Assembly (NCBI RefSeq): GCF_900167435.1
Contig: NZ_FUWS01000004.1
Coordinates: 392,961 to 456,960 of the forward strand
Source of the DNA: Marinactinospora thermotolerans DSM 45154
GTDB lineage: Bacteria > Actinomycetota > Actinomycetes > Streptosporangiales > Streptosporangiaceae
DNA length: 64,000 nt
Reading direction: 5' to 3'
Made by a program: the position numbers and the translations under genes. This document shows positions 43,703-52,253 of the stretch, in pieces; positions within the stretch are counted from its first letter, which is position 1, and each line of letters begins with the position of its first letter. Below the pieces are notes generated by a model. That model was given only the letters and a program-made list of their open reading frames with translations, had not been told where the DNA came from and made no database searches.

Positions 43703-44503
43703 CTAGACGTCGTAGTGCACCGTCACCGGCGCGTGGTCCGACCACCGCAGCCCATACTCCGCGGCCCGCTCGACCCGAGCCTCCTTCGCCTGCGCCGCCA
43801 GCCCCGGCGACGCGACGTGGTAGTCGATCCGCCAACCGGCGTCGTTGTCGAAAGCCTTACCCCGATAGGACCACCATGAGTACGGCCCCTCCGAATCCGG
43901 GAACAACGACCGCACCACATCGACGTATCCCGCCTCGTCGAAGACCCGCGACAGCCAGGCGCGCTCCTCCGGCAAAAACCCCGACTTGCGCGTGTTGGCC
44001 TTCCAGTTGCGCAGGTCCGCCTCCCGGTGCGCGATGTTCCAGTCACCGCACACCACCACCTCACGCCCCTCGGCCCCCGCCCGCTCACGCAACCCCACCA
44101 GATAGGGCAGGAACGCCGCCATGAACCGCTCCTTCTCCTCCTGGCGCGGCGTCCCCACCTCACCCGAAGGCAGATACAGGCTGGCCACCGTCACCCCCGC
44201 CACATCGGCCTCCACGTAGCGGCCCGCGTCGGCGAACTCCTCCACCCCGAACCCCACCCGCACGGCGTCGGGCCGGATCCTGCTGTACAACGCCACCCCC
44301 GCGCGCCCCTTGTCCCGCGCCGGCGCCAACGTCACATGCCACCCCGGCGGCGCGATCACCTCCTCGGGAAGCTGCGCGCGCTCGGCCCGCGTCTCCTGCA
44401 GGCACACCACATCGGCGTCCGTCGCGGCCAACCACCGCAAGAACCCCTCCTCCTTGCGCGCGGCCGCCCGCAACCCATTGACGTTGACCGTCGAGATGAT
44501 CAC
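43703..44503 (-). CDS. xthA: Exodeoxyribonuclease III
   Basis: 266 aa from GTG 44503, with GAGGGGGG upstream. ExoIII/AP-endonuclease motifs: STVNVNGLRAA, LQETRAE with the metal-binding glutamate, SLYLPSGE, VCGDWNIAHREADL, GWRIDYHVAS and WSDHAPV with the catalytic histidine. It repairs abasic sites in DNA and degrades 3' ends. Standard length; no unusual features. Confidence 0.97.
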   Translation of the reverse strand: MIISTVNVNGLRAAARKEEGFLRWLAATDADVVCLQETRAERAQLPEEVIAPPGWHVTLAPARDKGRAGVALYSRIRPDAVRVGFGVEEFADAGRYVEADVAGVTVASLYLPSGEVGTPRQEEKERFMAAFLPYLVGLRERAGAEGREVVVCGDWNIAHREADLRNWKANTRKSGFLPEERAWLSRVFDEAGYVDVVRSLFPDSEGPYSWWSYRGKAFDNDAGWRIDYHVASPGLAAQAKEARVERAAEYGLRWSDHAPVTVHYDV

Positions 44504-44679
44504 GCAAACCCCCCTCGTCGAACACGGCACCCCCACCGACGGCCCGACCCCACCACGACGTCCACAGCCATCCGGCGGACGCGCGGGGCGAGAGCGGGGG
44601 CACGCGGCGACGGCAAGACGGCATCACAGTACGACACACCGGCCCGCCACCGGACCGTCCCGCCCCAGGCGCACCCCGC

Positions 44680-45702
44680 TCACCCCACAGGCTCACCCGC
44701 GGCCACACCACCACCGAGCCTGCACACCACCCCATAGGTACGGTTCGCCCGCGCCGCCTCGCGCTGCGCCGACGCCGTCACATCGATGTAGGACTGCGAC
44801 GAGGTGATCGAGGTGTGCCCCAACAGGCGCATGATCTCCGTCACCGACGCGCCGTCCTCGGCCAGCCGCGTGGCAAAGGTGTGCCGCAGCGCGTGCACCA
44901 GGGTCCCGCGCGCCACCCGGTCATAGACCCCGGCGTGCCGGTAGCACTGGCGCACCAGATACTGCAACCCACCCCGCCGCAGCGCCTGCCCCCGGTTGTC
45001 CACCAGCAACGGGTCGGCCCCGGCCGGGCGCTTCCCGAACCGCTCCGCGCGAGTCCGCAGGTACTCCTCGATCAACGCCTCCAACGGCGGCTCGATGGGC
45101 AGCGACCGGGTCCGCCCGCCCTTGCCCACCACCCGGATCCGCCGCTCACCCGGACGCCCGCTGAAAGAGTCCAACCGCAACGCCAACATCTCCGCCGAGC
45201 GCAACCCCGTCAGCAGCGCCAGCGCCAACACCGCCAGGTCACGCTGCGGCCAGGGGTCCCGCGCCTTACGCGCCCCCTGCGCCAACGCCTCCAGCAGCCG
45301 CTCGGGGGTGTCCTCACCCATCAACGGCTTGGGCTCGCGCACCGGCGCGCGGGGACGGCGCACCGCCGGCATCGGATTGCCCTCGACGATCCCCTCGGCC
45401 ACCAGGAAGGTGAAGAACTGGTTCCACGTCGACCAGGCCCGCGTCACACTGGAGGCGGCCCGCTCCGCGGCGAACTCCGCGAACGCCTGCCGCATCACCC
45501 CACCCGACAGCTCCGCGACCCCCACCGCCCCGGGATCCACCCGCAGCGCCCGCGCCGCGCACCCCACCACCCCCAGCAGGTCGCGACGGTAGGCGGCGAC
45601 GGTGTGGGGGGAGGGCTTGCCGGCCCGCCGCGCCACCAGGAACTCCTCGACCGCCTCGACCACCCGCATCGACGACACCCGACCCTCCTCCGCAACGTCC
45701 AT
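44680..45702 (-). CDS. Tyrosine recombinase (XerC/D-like)
   Basis: 340 aa if started at ATG 45702; an ATG at 45714 also fits. N-terminal core-binding domain (KPSPHTVAAYRRDLLGVVGC, then TRAWSTWNQFFTFLVAEGIV) and catalytic domain with arginine in LLTGLRSAEMLALR, a lysine in VVGKGGRTRSLP, H-x-x-R in HALRHTFATRLAEDG, histidine in LLGHTSITSSQSYI and its nucleophile tyrosine. The sequence IMRLLGHTSI is typical of Xer-type enzymes. No phage genes nearby. Whether it is the chromosome-dimer resolvase is not clear; true XerC/XerD are usually about 300 aa. Confidence 0.92.
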   Translation of the reverse strand: MDVAEEGRVSSMRVVEAVEEFLVARRAGKPSPHTVAAYRRDLLGVVGCAARALRVDPGAVGVAELSGGVMRQAFAEFAAERAASSVTRAWSTWNQFFTFLVAEGIVEGNPMPAVRRPRAPVREPKPLMGEDTPERLLEALAQGARKARDPWPQRDLAVLALALLTGLRSAEMLALRLDSFSGRPGERRIRVVGKGGRTRSLPIEPPLEALIEEYLRTRAERFGKRPAGADPLLVDNRGQALRRGGLQYLVRQCYRHAGVYDRVARGTLVHALRHTFATRLAEDGASVTEIMRLLGHTSITSSQSYIDVTASAQREAARANRTYGVVCRLGGGVAAGEPVG

Positions 45703-45760
45703 GCCCTCAACCATCCCCTCCCACGGCGCCGAAAACGCCACCGCCCCATGGACACGGAAC

Positions 45761-45802
45761 GGCGAGAGGGGGGCGGGGCATGCGCCCCGCCCCCCTCTCG
45801 CC
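45761..45802 (-). terminator. Very strong terminator after the DUF418-like gene
   Basis: GGCGAGAGGGGGGCGGGGC and GCCCCGCCCCCCTCTCGCC form a perfect 19-bp stem with a 4-nt ATGC loop, eight bases past the minus-strand stop. Confidence 0.8.
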
Positions 45803-45809
45803 CACCGGC

Positions 45810-47138
45810 TCAGGGGATCCGCCGCGCCGCCCAGGACGACACCACGTGCAACGGCCCCTCCAACGGCCCGCGCCCCACCAGCGACCGCCACAGCGTGGCG
45901 AACACCAGGGAGCCCAGCAGCACCGAAACCGACAGGTCCCAGGTCACAAAGGCCAGGGGAGTGCCCTCCAACACCCCGGTCTCGGCCACCTTGATCACCA
46001 GGATGTGCCCCACATACACCGTCAACGCCAGCGCCCCCACCGACGCCAACGGGTAGACCGCCCACTTCAGGTGGGGCGCGGCCAGCAGGCACGCCCCCAG
46101 CACCGCGATGGCCACGCCACCGGAACCATAGACCTCCACCGGCGTGCCGCTGTGGGGGGCCGCGGTCAGCAACCACATCCAATCCGACAGCGGGACGGTA
46201 CCGGGGAACCCCTCGTACAGCGCCTGGCGCACCCCCTCGGTGCCGTAGGGGGCGCCCATCGTCGGGTCGAAGGCGCCGGCCAGCCGCTGCCTCCCGCCGA
46301 ACACGTCCAGGGCCAGCCACGAAACGCCGTAGGCCAGCACCGCCAGCCCGGTGCCCACACCCACCAGCCCCCAGCGCACGCGCGTCGAGCGCAGGTCCAG
46401 CCGGCCGATCGCCAGGCCCGCCAGCACGAACGGCATCCAGGTGATCGCCGGATAGGCCCCGGTCAGCAGGAAGTCGACGAGCCCCTCGCCCGAGAGACGC
46501 ACGAAGGGATCGTAGGAGTTGATCGTCTGGACGGGGGCGGCCAGCGGCCCCTCATCGGCGATGAGCCGGCGCAGGTGGAAGGACAGGATGGGGCCGAGGA
46601 TCCCCAGCACCGCGGCCACCCCGGCGACGATGCGCCAGCGTTCGTCCATCAGGGGCGCCGCGAGCACGAAGAACACCGCGTAGTAGGCGAGGATCACCGA
46701 GACCGGTGTGCCCATCATGGTCAGGGCGGTTCCCAACGGCAGCATGATCAGGCCACGGATGACCACCCGCCACAGCGCCACCCCCATGTCCTTGCCGGTC
46801 TTGGGGCGCGCGCCTCCGGACAACAGCGCGATGGAGACCCCGGCCAGCAGGGCGAACAGCACAGCGGAGCGTCCCGCGGCGATCGGATACAGGGCGTTGG
46901 AGCCGTCGGCCAGCGTCCACCCCACGCCGACGTGCACGACGAACATCCCCAGCACCGCCAGTCCGCGCGCGACGTCCACGCCGGCCAGGCGGCCGGTGCC
47001 GCCGGTGGAGAGTCGTCGCACGCGGGTGGCCAGCGCGTTCGCCCGTGTGGTGTCCCCGTGCTCCTGCTGCCTGCCGGGGTCGTGGTCGTGTCCGGTGGCG
47101 TGTTCGGAGAACTGTTTGGAACTGTTCGACACACACAC
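45810..47138 (-). CDS. DUF1624/DUF418-like polytopic membrane protein
   Basis: 442 aa. The GTG at 47138 has AGGGA six bases upstream; two earlier in-frame ATGs overlap that site. About ten hydrophobic helices are seen. GRLAGVDVARGLAVLGMFVVH is the entry signature of acyltransferase-like membrane proteins of the DUF1624/heparan-acetyltransferase group, and the C-terminal LTVYVGHILVIK fits DUF418. It probably moves or modifies acyl groups on a cell-envelope molecule, but no substrate is known. A strong hairpin follows. The upstream region has the repeat CGCTC-TTTGT-GAGCG (47212-47226). Confidence 0.8.
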   Translation of the reverse strand: MCVSNSSKQFSEHATGHDHDPGRQQEHGDTTRANALATRVRRLSTGGTGRLAGVDVARGLAVLGMFVVHVGVGWTLADGSNALYPIAAGRSAVLFALLAGVSIALLSGGARPKTGKDMGVALWRVVIRGLIMLPLGTALTMMGTPVSVILAYYAVFFVLAAPLMDERWRIVAGVAAVLGILGPILSFHLRRLIADEGPLAAPVQTINSYDPFVRLSGEGLVDFLLTGAYPAITWMPFVLAGLAIGRLDLRSTRVRWGLVGVGTGLAVLAYGVSWLALDVFGGRQRLAGAFDPTMGAPYGTEGVRQALYEGFPGTVPLSDWMWLLTAAPHSGTPVEVYGSGGVAIAVLGACLLAAPHLKWAVYPLASVGALALTVYVGHILVIKVAETGVLEGTPLAFVTWDLSVSVLLGSLVFATLWRSLVGRGPLEGPLHVVSSWAARRIP

Positions 47139-47876
47139 GAGCATTCCCTGTGGTGGGGGGTGTCCGCAGGTCATCTGTCGTTTATGGCCGCTTGTGGTCG
47201 ATCATCCCTTTCGCTCTTTGTGAGCGTATCGCTACAGCGGGCGACGGGGTGTTCCCCGTGATCACGCCAGGGGAGGGGGATGAGAGGAGGAAGCGGGGGA
47301 GCCCTCCGCGTGGACGCCCGCGCCGGAAGGGAAGGGGCGCGAGGAGGACGCGTCCGGGCGCGTACCGGGGAGGGAAACGGGGAGGCGGGCTCGGGCCGCT
47401 GTCGACAACCGGGGAGGAGAACCCGATTGCTGCATAAATTTAATTATGCAGCAAAAATCGCCGCGACCCGCCCCCGATCCGGGGGAGGGTGGACCCGGCG
47501 CCACCTCGCCGCCACGGTCCTTCCCATCTCGACAGAGGCGATGCGCCTGCGAGCCGTTTGCCTCCCGCGATCCGATCTCCGCGGGGCCCGGGCGCCGGGA
47601 GGTCCTCGTCGCCACGGGCCGTTCCGGCGAAAGCGCCCATCGCCGCCCGGCCGTTCGCCCGGCTCTCCGGCGGCGTCGGCCGGCGCACCCACGAGGCCCC
47701 GGCCGCGCACCGTCCGTCTCCAGACGGCTCGAACCCTTGCCGTGTCGGGGTTTTCGCTCCGCTCGGGGAGCGCGAGAACCCTCTACTTGACATAATGTGC
47801 ATTATCGGCGAACTCCGGAAGAGGGGAAACGGCCACACCGGCCGGCCTGTCGTCACGTTCTCCTAGGGTTGCCGCC
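47139..47876. promoter_or_regulatory. Long non-coding gap with two A+T-rich palindromes
   Basis: About 740 bp with no plausible gene. TTGCTGCATAA-ATTTAA-TTATGCAGCAA (47427-47454) is a perfect inverted repeat with 11-bp arms and ATAATG-TG-CATTAT (47792-47805) is another; a TTGACA overlaps the left edge of the second (47787-47792). Both are strikingly A+T-rich in this genome. Between them the sequence is G+C-rich and unremarkable. They look like operators for a dimeric regulator. Confidence 0.6.
47864..47876 (+). promoter_or_regulatory. -10 box for a leaderless start at 47877
   Basis: TAGGGT (47864-47869) is seven bases before the ATG; no ribosome-binding site is seen. Confidence 0.55.
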
Positions 47877-48437
47877 ATGCCTTCGCCGTCCTCGATCCCC
47901 GCCGCCCTGCGCCTGATCCGCCTGGCCTGCCTGGGACGGCCCCAGCCGTTCACTCCGGCGGCCCTGGCGCCGGGCCTGGGGTCCGCCGCCGCGCCGCCCG
48001 CCACGATCCCGCGCCCCTACGCCGCCTTCCTGCGCCTGTGCGGCGGGCTGGTGACCGACACCGGCACGGTGCGGCTGCTGGGCCCCGCGGCGGCGTCGAT
48101 GCGGGTGTTCGGCGACGGCGAGGACCTGCTGCCCGGCGGCGACGCGCGCTGGTTCCGTTTCGGCGAGGTGGCCGGCAATCCTTTGTGCCTGGAACGCGCC
48201 ACCGGGCGCGTGTGGTGGTTCGGCGACCTGGACGCCGTCTGGTTCACCGCGCCGCACGCCTTCGCGCCGTTGTGTCCCTCCTTCGACGTCTTCTTCCTGC
48301 GTCTGCTGTGCGGCTCCTGGTACGGCACGGTCGCGCCGGTCGGACGTGACAGCGCGTGGTGGCGGATGGTCCTGGCCCTGGGGTGGGCCGAGGCGCGCCC
48401 CTCCCCCACCGCCTCTGATGATCTCGCCGTTCGATAA
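47877..48437 (+). CDS. Hypothetical protein, possibly SUKH-like
   Basis: 186 aa. The centre reads RWFRFGEVAGNPLCLERATG then RVWWFGDLDAVWF, which resembles the beta-rich part of SUKH/SMI1-KNR4 proteins. Two terminal helices follow (FDVFFLRLLCGSWY, then WWRMVLALGWAEAR). The N-terminal LRLIRLACLGRPQPFTPAAL has no signal-peptide character. A leaderless promoter precedes it and A+T-rich palindromes lie upstream. The fold is only guessed; function unknown. Confidence 0.55.
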   Translation: MPSPSSIPAALRLIRLACLGRPQPFTPAALAPGLGSAAAPPATIPRPYAAFLRLCGGLVTDTGTVRLLGPAAASMRVFGDGEDLLPGGDARWFRFGEVAGNPLCLERATGRVWWFGDLDAVWFTAPHAFAPLCPSFDVFFLRLLCGSWYGTVAPVGRDSAWWRMVLALGWAEARPSPTASDDLAVR

Positions 48438-48590
48438 CCTTGTGTTGCATTGCTTTTACTCTGCGTGACTACGGGGTGGTATCGTGCCTGCCCGCCGGGC
48501 CGTGGAGCCGGTGCCCGGTGAGGCTCGCGCTGGCCATAGCCGGACGCGCCGGACGTCTCGTTCCCGCGTGTGGCCGGCGGCCGGCGCGCC

Positions 48591-48602
48591 TAGGGTGTGC
48601 CC
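48591..48602 (+). promoter_or_regulatory. -10 box for the leaderless arginase-family gene
   Basis: TAGGGT (48591-48596) is six bases before the ATG at 48603. Confidence 0.55.
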
Positions 48603-49430
48603 ATGGTGTGGCAGCGTGACGTTGACCTGGTGGTGCCGTTGTGGCAGGGCGGCGACGATGTGCGGGTGGCCGCGGGGGCCGCCGCGCTGGCCCGGCTGGT
48701 GCCTCCCGACGGTAGCCGGCTGCACGTGTCGGTCTCCGACGGGCCGCGCGAGATGGTCGAGGGGGTCCGCAACCTGGAAGTGCTGGAGGCGACGTTGCGG
48801 CGGTTGCGCGAGCACCTGGCCCGGCGCGATCCCGCGCGGGCGTTGACGCTGGGCGGCGACTGTCTCTCCGATCTTCCGGTCGCCGGGCACCTGGCGGCGC
48901 GCCATCCGGGGATGGCGGTGTACTGGCTGGACGCGCACGCCGATCTCAACACCGCGGCCTCCTCCCCCAGTGGCCTGGCGCACGGGATGGCGTTGCGGCT
49001 GCTGCTGGGCGAGGGGCATCCCCGCCTGCTGGGGGGTGGCGGCGTGGTGGCGCCGTGGCAGGTGAGGTTGGTGGGGGGCCGCGACCTCGACGTGGGCGAG
49101 GAGGAGTTCGCGCGGGCGGTGGGGCTGGAGCGGGTGGGGACGGTGGAGCTGATCGCCGATCCCGGCCGGGTGGTGGCGGGGCGGGCGGCGGGGTCGCCGG
49201 CCTATGTCCATCTGGATGTGGATCTGTGTGATCCCGTGGACTTTCCGGCGGTGGCCTGCCCGGTGCCGCAGGGGCCGTTGGTGGGGACGGTGGCCGAGGC
49301 GCTGGCCGCGATCGCGTCCCACCATGAGGTGGTGGGGGTGGGGGTGTGCGAGTACGTGCCGGTGATCGAGCATGACGCGGCGGGGCCGCGCGCCCTGTTG
49401 GAGGCGCTGGGTCTGTCGCCGCAGGCGTGA
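48603..49430 (+). CDS. Arginase/ureohydrolase family protein
   Basis: 275 aa. The manganese-binding motifs GGDCLSD, DAHADLN, SPSGLAHGM and HLDVDLCDP are present and in order, so the two-metal site is probably intact. ATG 48603 is preferred because TAGGGT lies six bases upstream, so an in-frame GTG at 48597 would be untranscribed. Arginase, agmatinase or formiminoglutamase cannot be told apart. No urea-cycle genes are adjacent. Confidence 0.9.
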   Translation: MVWQRDVDLVVPLWQGGDDVRVAAGAAALARLVPPDGSRLHVSVSDGPREMVEGVRNLEVLEATLRRLREHLARRDPARALTLGGDCLSDLPVAGHLAARHPGMAVYWLDAHADLNTAASSPSGLAHGMALRLLLGEGHPRLLGGGGVVAPWQVRLVGGRDLDVGEEEFARAVGLERVGTVELIADPGRVVAGRAAGSPAYVHLDVDLCDPVDFPAVACPVPQGPLVGTVAEALAAIASHHEVVGVGVCEYVPVIEHDAAGPRALLEALGLSPQA

Positions 49431-49532
49431 TCCCTGACGCGAGCGGGCTGTGCTGAGCGGGGCGCTTCGCCCGCGCCGTGGCTTTTGGGGCGGGCCGTCG
49501 GGGCGGGCGGTGACCGGGCGTGTCCCGAGGGG

Positions 49533-50684
49533 TCAGGTGGGGCGTGGGCGGCGCAGGCCCGCGGCGACGGCGGCCAGTCCCCCGCCGAAGGCCACGAAGA
49601 TCGCGGAGACGCCGAGACCGCCGGCGAGCGCTCCGGCGAGCAGGGGCAGGGTGGTCTGGCCGAGCTGGTTGCCCGACATGCGCAGGGCCATGGCGGTGCC
49701 GCGGGCGGAGGGGGCCGCGGCGTCGGCGACCCAGGCCATGGTGAGGGGTTGGCCGATGCCCAGTCCCAGGCCGGCGATCGCCAGGGCGATGGCCAGTGTC
49801 CAGGTGGGCTGGGGCAGGGTGAGCGCGGCGACGGAGAGCGCCGAGACGATGAGGCTGGTCACCAGGACGCTGTGGCGTCCCTTTCGGGCGACGGCCACGC
49901 CGAGGAAGGCGCGGGAGACGACGGAGGCGCCGGCGCGCGTGGCCAGGAGCAGGCTGACGGTGGCGGCGCCGATGCCGCGTTCTTCTCCCAGGACCGGCAG
50001 GTAGACGATGATCATGTCGATGGCGGCGAGCACCATGAGGCTGGAGAGGATGGCGGGGGTGACGCCGGGGGCGCGCAGGACGTCGATGGCGCGGTGGCGG
50101 GCGGGCGCGTCGGTCGGCGTGGTGGCGGCGTGGGGTGGGGCGGCGGGCATGCCGATGAGGGCGAGCAGGGAGGCGGCCGCGGCGATGCCGGTTCCCAGGA
50201 AGGCCTGGGTGGTCAGGTCGGCGGGTTCGGTGGCGGCCAGCGCCGACAGCAGGAGGGGGCCCAGGAGCTGGCCGGCGGAGCCGGCGAGGGCGAAGAGGCC
50301 GAAGCGGGAGTCGAAGCGGTCGCGGGGAGAGCGGTTGGCGACCATGGCCTGGGCGGCGACCATGGCGAGGATGAGGCCGATGCCGGCGCTGATGGAGCAG
50401 GCGATGATGGCGGCGGGGGTGTGGGCCCAGGCCAGGGCGAGGGCGGAGGCGGTGAGGAAGGCGCTGCCGAGCAGGTAGGCGGGGCGTTCGTCGTGGAGGT
50501 CGACCCATCGGCCGATGGGGATGGCGACGAAGAGGGGGACGAGGGACAGTGCCGCGCTGAAGACGCCGATCCAGGCGGGGTCCAGGCCGGCTTCGATGGA
50601 GCGGTAGGAGATGACGGGGCGCAGGGTGGACAGCGCCCCGTGGAACAGGGTTCCGTGGATGATGACGCGGACGAACCAGCCCAC
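49533..50684 (-). CDS. MFS transporter (probable efflux)
   Basis: 383 aa from GTG 50684, with only a weak AAAGG far upstream. Twelve hydrophobic helices are seen; IPIGRWVDLHDERPAYLLG is the loop 2-3 motif (G-x3-D-x-x-x-x-R) of drug:proton antiporters. A 19-bp site with 13 matches to the IdeR/DmdR consensus lies 46 bp upstream (50730-50748), so iron-repressed expression and siderophore export are plausible but not shown. Convergent with the arginase gene. Confidence 0.88.
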   Translation of the reverse strand: MGWFVRVIIHGTLFHGALSTLRPVISYRSIEAGLDPAWIGVFSAALSLVPLFVAIPIGRWVDLHDERPAYLLGSAFLTASALALAWAHTPAAIIACSISAGIGLILAMVAAQAMVANRSPRDRFDSRFGLFALAGSAGQLLGPLLLSALAATEPADLTTQAFLGTGIAAAASLLALIGMPAAPPHAATTPTDAPARHRAIDVLRAPGVTPAILSSLMVLAAIDMIIVYLPVLGEERGIGAATVSLLLATRAGASVVSRAFLGVAVARKGRHSVLVTSLIVSALSVAALTLPQPTWTLAIALAIAGLGLGIGQPLTMAWVADAAAPSARGTAMALRMSGNQLGQTTLPLLAGALAGGLGVSAIFVAFGGGLAAVAAGLRRPRPT

Positions 50685-50729
50685 TGTGGTGTGCCGACCT
50701 TTCGTGTGGGCCGTTGCGACCCCGTCGGA

Positions 50730-50748
50730 GTTCGTTAGCCTAACTAAG
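50730..50748. promoter_or_regulatory. Possible iron box (IdeR/DmdR-like)
   Basis: GTTCGTTAGCCTAACTAAG contains the perfect core TTAGNCTAA in a 19-bp frame but loses several flank positions of the consensus. It lies between the divergent MFS and GlcD-like genes. Confidence 0.4.
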
Positions 50749-50870
50749 CGAATCGTCGGAAAGGTCCTACCATTTTCCGGTGCGGACTGGCAAACCGGCG
50801 GCTCCACTCCCCCGCCCGCAGGGCCGCCCTCTAGGGTTCGGACATCGGATCGGTCTTTTGCGGAGGTGCA

Positions 50871-52253
50871 GTGGTGGCTGAGGACGTCGTGGCGGCGCTC
50901 GTGGCGGAACTGGGCGCGCACCAGGTGGTGAGCGACCCCCACGTGGCGGCCTCCTACGCCCATGACGAAGCCGAATGGGCGCCGTGCGGCACGCCGGCCG
51001 CGGTGGTGCGGCCCCGCTCCACCCAGGAGGTCGCCGCGACGGTGGCGGTGTGCGCGCGGCTGGGCGTGCCGCTGGTGGGGCGCGGCGCGGGCACGGGCCT
51101 GTCGGGGGCGGCCAACTCCGGCGAGGGCTGGGTGGTGGTGTCGTTCGAGCGGATGAACGCGATCGTGGAGATCGACCCCGCCGAGGCGACCGCGACGGTA
51201 CAGCCCGGGGTGGTCAACGACGACCTGCGCGCGGCGGCGGCCGAGAAGGGCCTGTGGTACCCGCCGGACCCGGCCAGCTCCCCGTGGTCGACGATCGGGG
51301 GCAACGTCTCCACCAACGCCGGAGGACTGTGCTGCGTCAAGTACGGGGTGACCCGCGACTACGTGCTGGGCCTGGAGGCGGTGGTGGGCTCCGGTGACGT
51401 GGTGCGGCTGGGCCGGCGCACCGCCAAGGGGGTGACCGGCTATGACCTGTGCGGGCTGATGGTGGGGGCCGAGGGAACGCTCGGCCTGGTCACCGAGGTG
51501 ACGCTGCGACTGCGCCCGTTGCGCCAGGGCCCCCAGCACACGGTGGTGGGCTACTTCGACACCCTGGCCCAGGCCGGTGCGGCGGTGGCCGCGGTGGCGG
51601 CGGCCGGCGTGGTGCCCTCGGCGTTGGAGCTGATCGACGAGTTCTGCCTGCGCGCGGTGGACGAGTGGAAGAACATGGGGCTGGCGGCCGAGGGCGCGGG
51701 GCTGCTGCTGGGGCGCAGCGACGCGCCGGGCGAGGCGGGAATCGCCGAGGCCCAGCAGATCCTGGCGTGCTTCGAGGGGGCGGGGGCGACGTTCGCGACA
51801 CGTTCGACCGACTCCCAGGAGGCCGAGGCGCTGTTCGCGGCGCGCAGGCTGGCCTACCCCGCGTTGGAGCGGCTGGGGCCGCTGTTGACCGAGGATGTGT
51901 GCGTGCCCCGGGCGCAGGTGCCACAGATGCTGGAGCGCATCGAGGCGGCCGGCCGCCGTTTCGACACCCGTATCGGCAACATCGCCCACGCCGGTGACGG
52001 CAACCTGCATCCACTGTTCATCGTCCCGGCCGGGGACGAGGCGGCCAAGGCGCGGGCCCAGGAGGCGTTCGAGGTGATCGTGGACGAGGCGATCGCGTTG
52101 GGCGGCACGGTCACCGGGGAGCACGGCGTGGGGGTGCTGAAGAAGCGCGGGGCGGCGGCGGAGCTGGGGCCGCGGGTGCTGGAGATGCACCAGGCGGTCA
52201 AGTCGGCGCTGGACCCGTTGGGCATCTTCAACCCGGGCAAGGTGTTCGGCTGA
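50871..52253 (+). CDS. FAD-linked oxidase (GlcD/D-lactate dehydrogenase-like)
   Basis: 460 aa from GTG 50871 (a second GTG follows at 50874) after GGAGG. The PCMH-type FAD domain shows VVRPRSTQEVAATV, LVGRGAGTGLSGAA, YPPDPASSPWSTIGGNVSTN and MVGAEGTLGLVTEV. The C-terminal domain has RIGNIAHAGDGNLHPLF and the typical end GTVTGEHGVGVLKKR. The enzyme oxidises a 2-hydroxy acid such as glycolate or D-lactate; the exact one is not certain. No GlcE or GlcF partner is adjacent. Confidence 0.93.
   Translation: MVAEDVVAALVAELGAHQVVSDPHVAASYAHDEAEWAPCGTPAAVVRPRSTQEVAATVAVCARLGVPLVGRGAGTGLSGAANSGEGWVVVSFERMNAIVEIDPAEATATVQPGVVNDDLRAAAAEKGLWYPPDPASSPWSTIGGNVSTNAGGLCCVKYGVTRDYVLGLEAVVGSGDVVRLGRRTAKGVTGYDLCGLMVGAEGTLGLVTEVTLRLRPLRQGPQHTVVGYFDTLAQAGAAVAAVAAAGVVPSALELIDEFCLRAVDEWKNMGLAAEGAGLLLGRSDAPGEAGIAEAQQILACFEGAGATFATRSTDSQEAEALFAARRLAYPALERLGPLLTEDVCVPRAQVPQMLERIEAAGRRFDTRIGNIAHAGDGNLHPLFIVPAGDEAAKARAQEAFEVIVDEAIALGGTVTGEHGVGVLKKRGAAAELGPRVLEMHQAVKSALDPLGIFNPGKVFG

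Noticed and set aside
28511..45702. Two tyrosine recombinases as ends of an integrated element or prophage.
   Set aside because: No phage structural, excisionase or plasmid genes lie between them, no flanking direct repeat was seen, and the intervening genes are mostly chromosomal housekeeping types.
47427..47454. Rho-independent terminator with A-run.
   Set aside because: The palindrome is followed by an A-run on the plus strand, not a T-run, and lies far from any gene end, so an operator is more likely.
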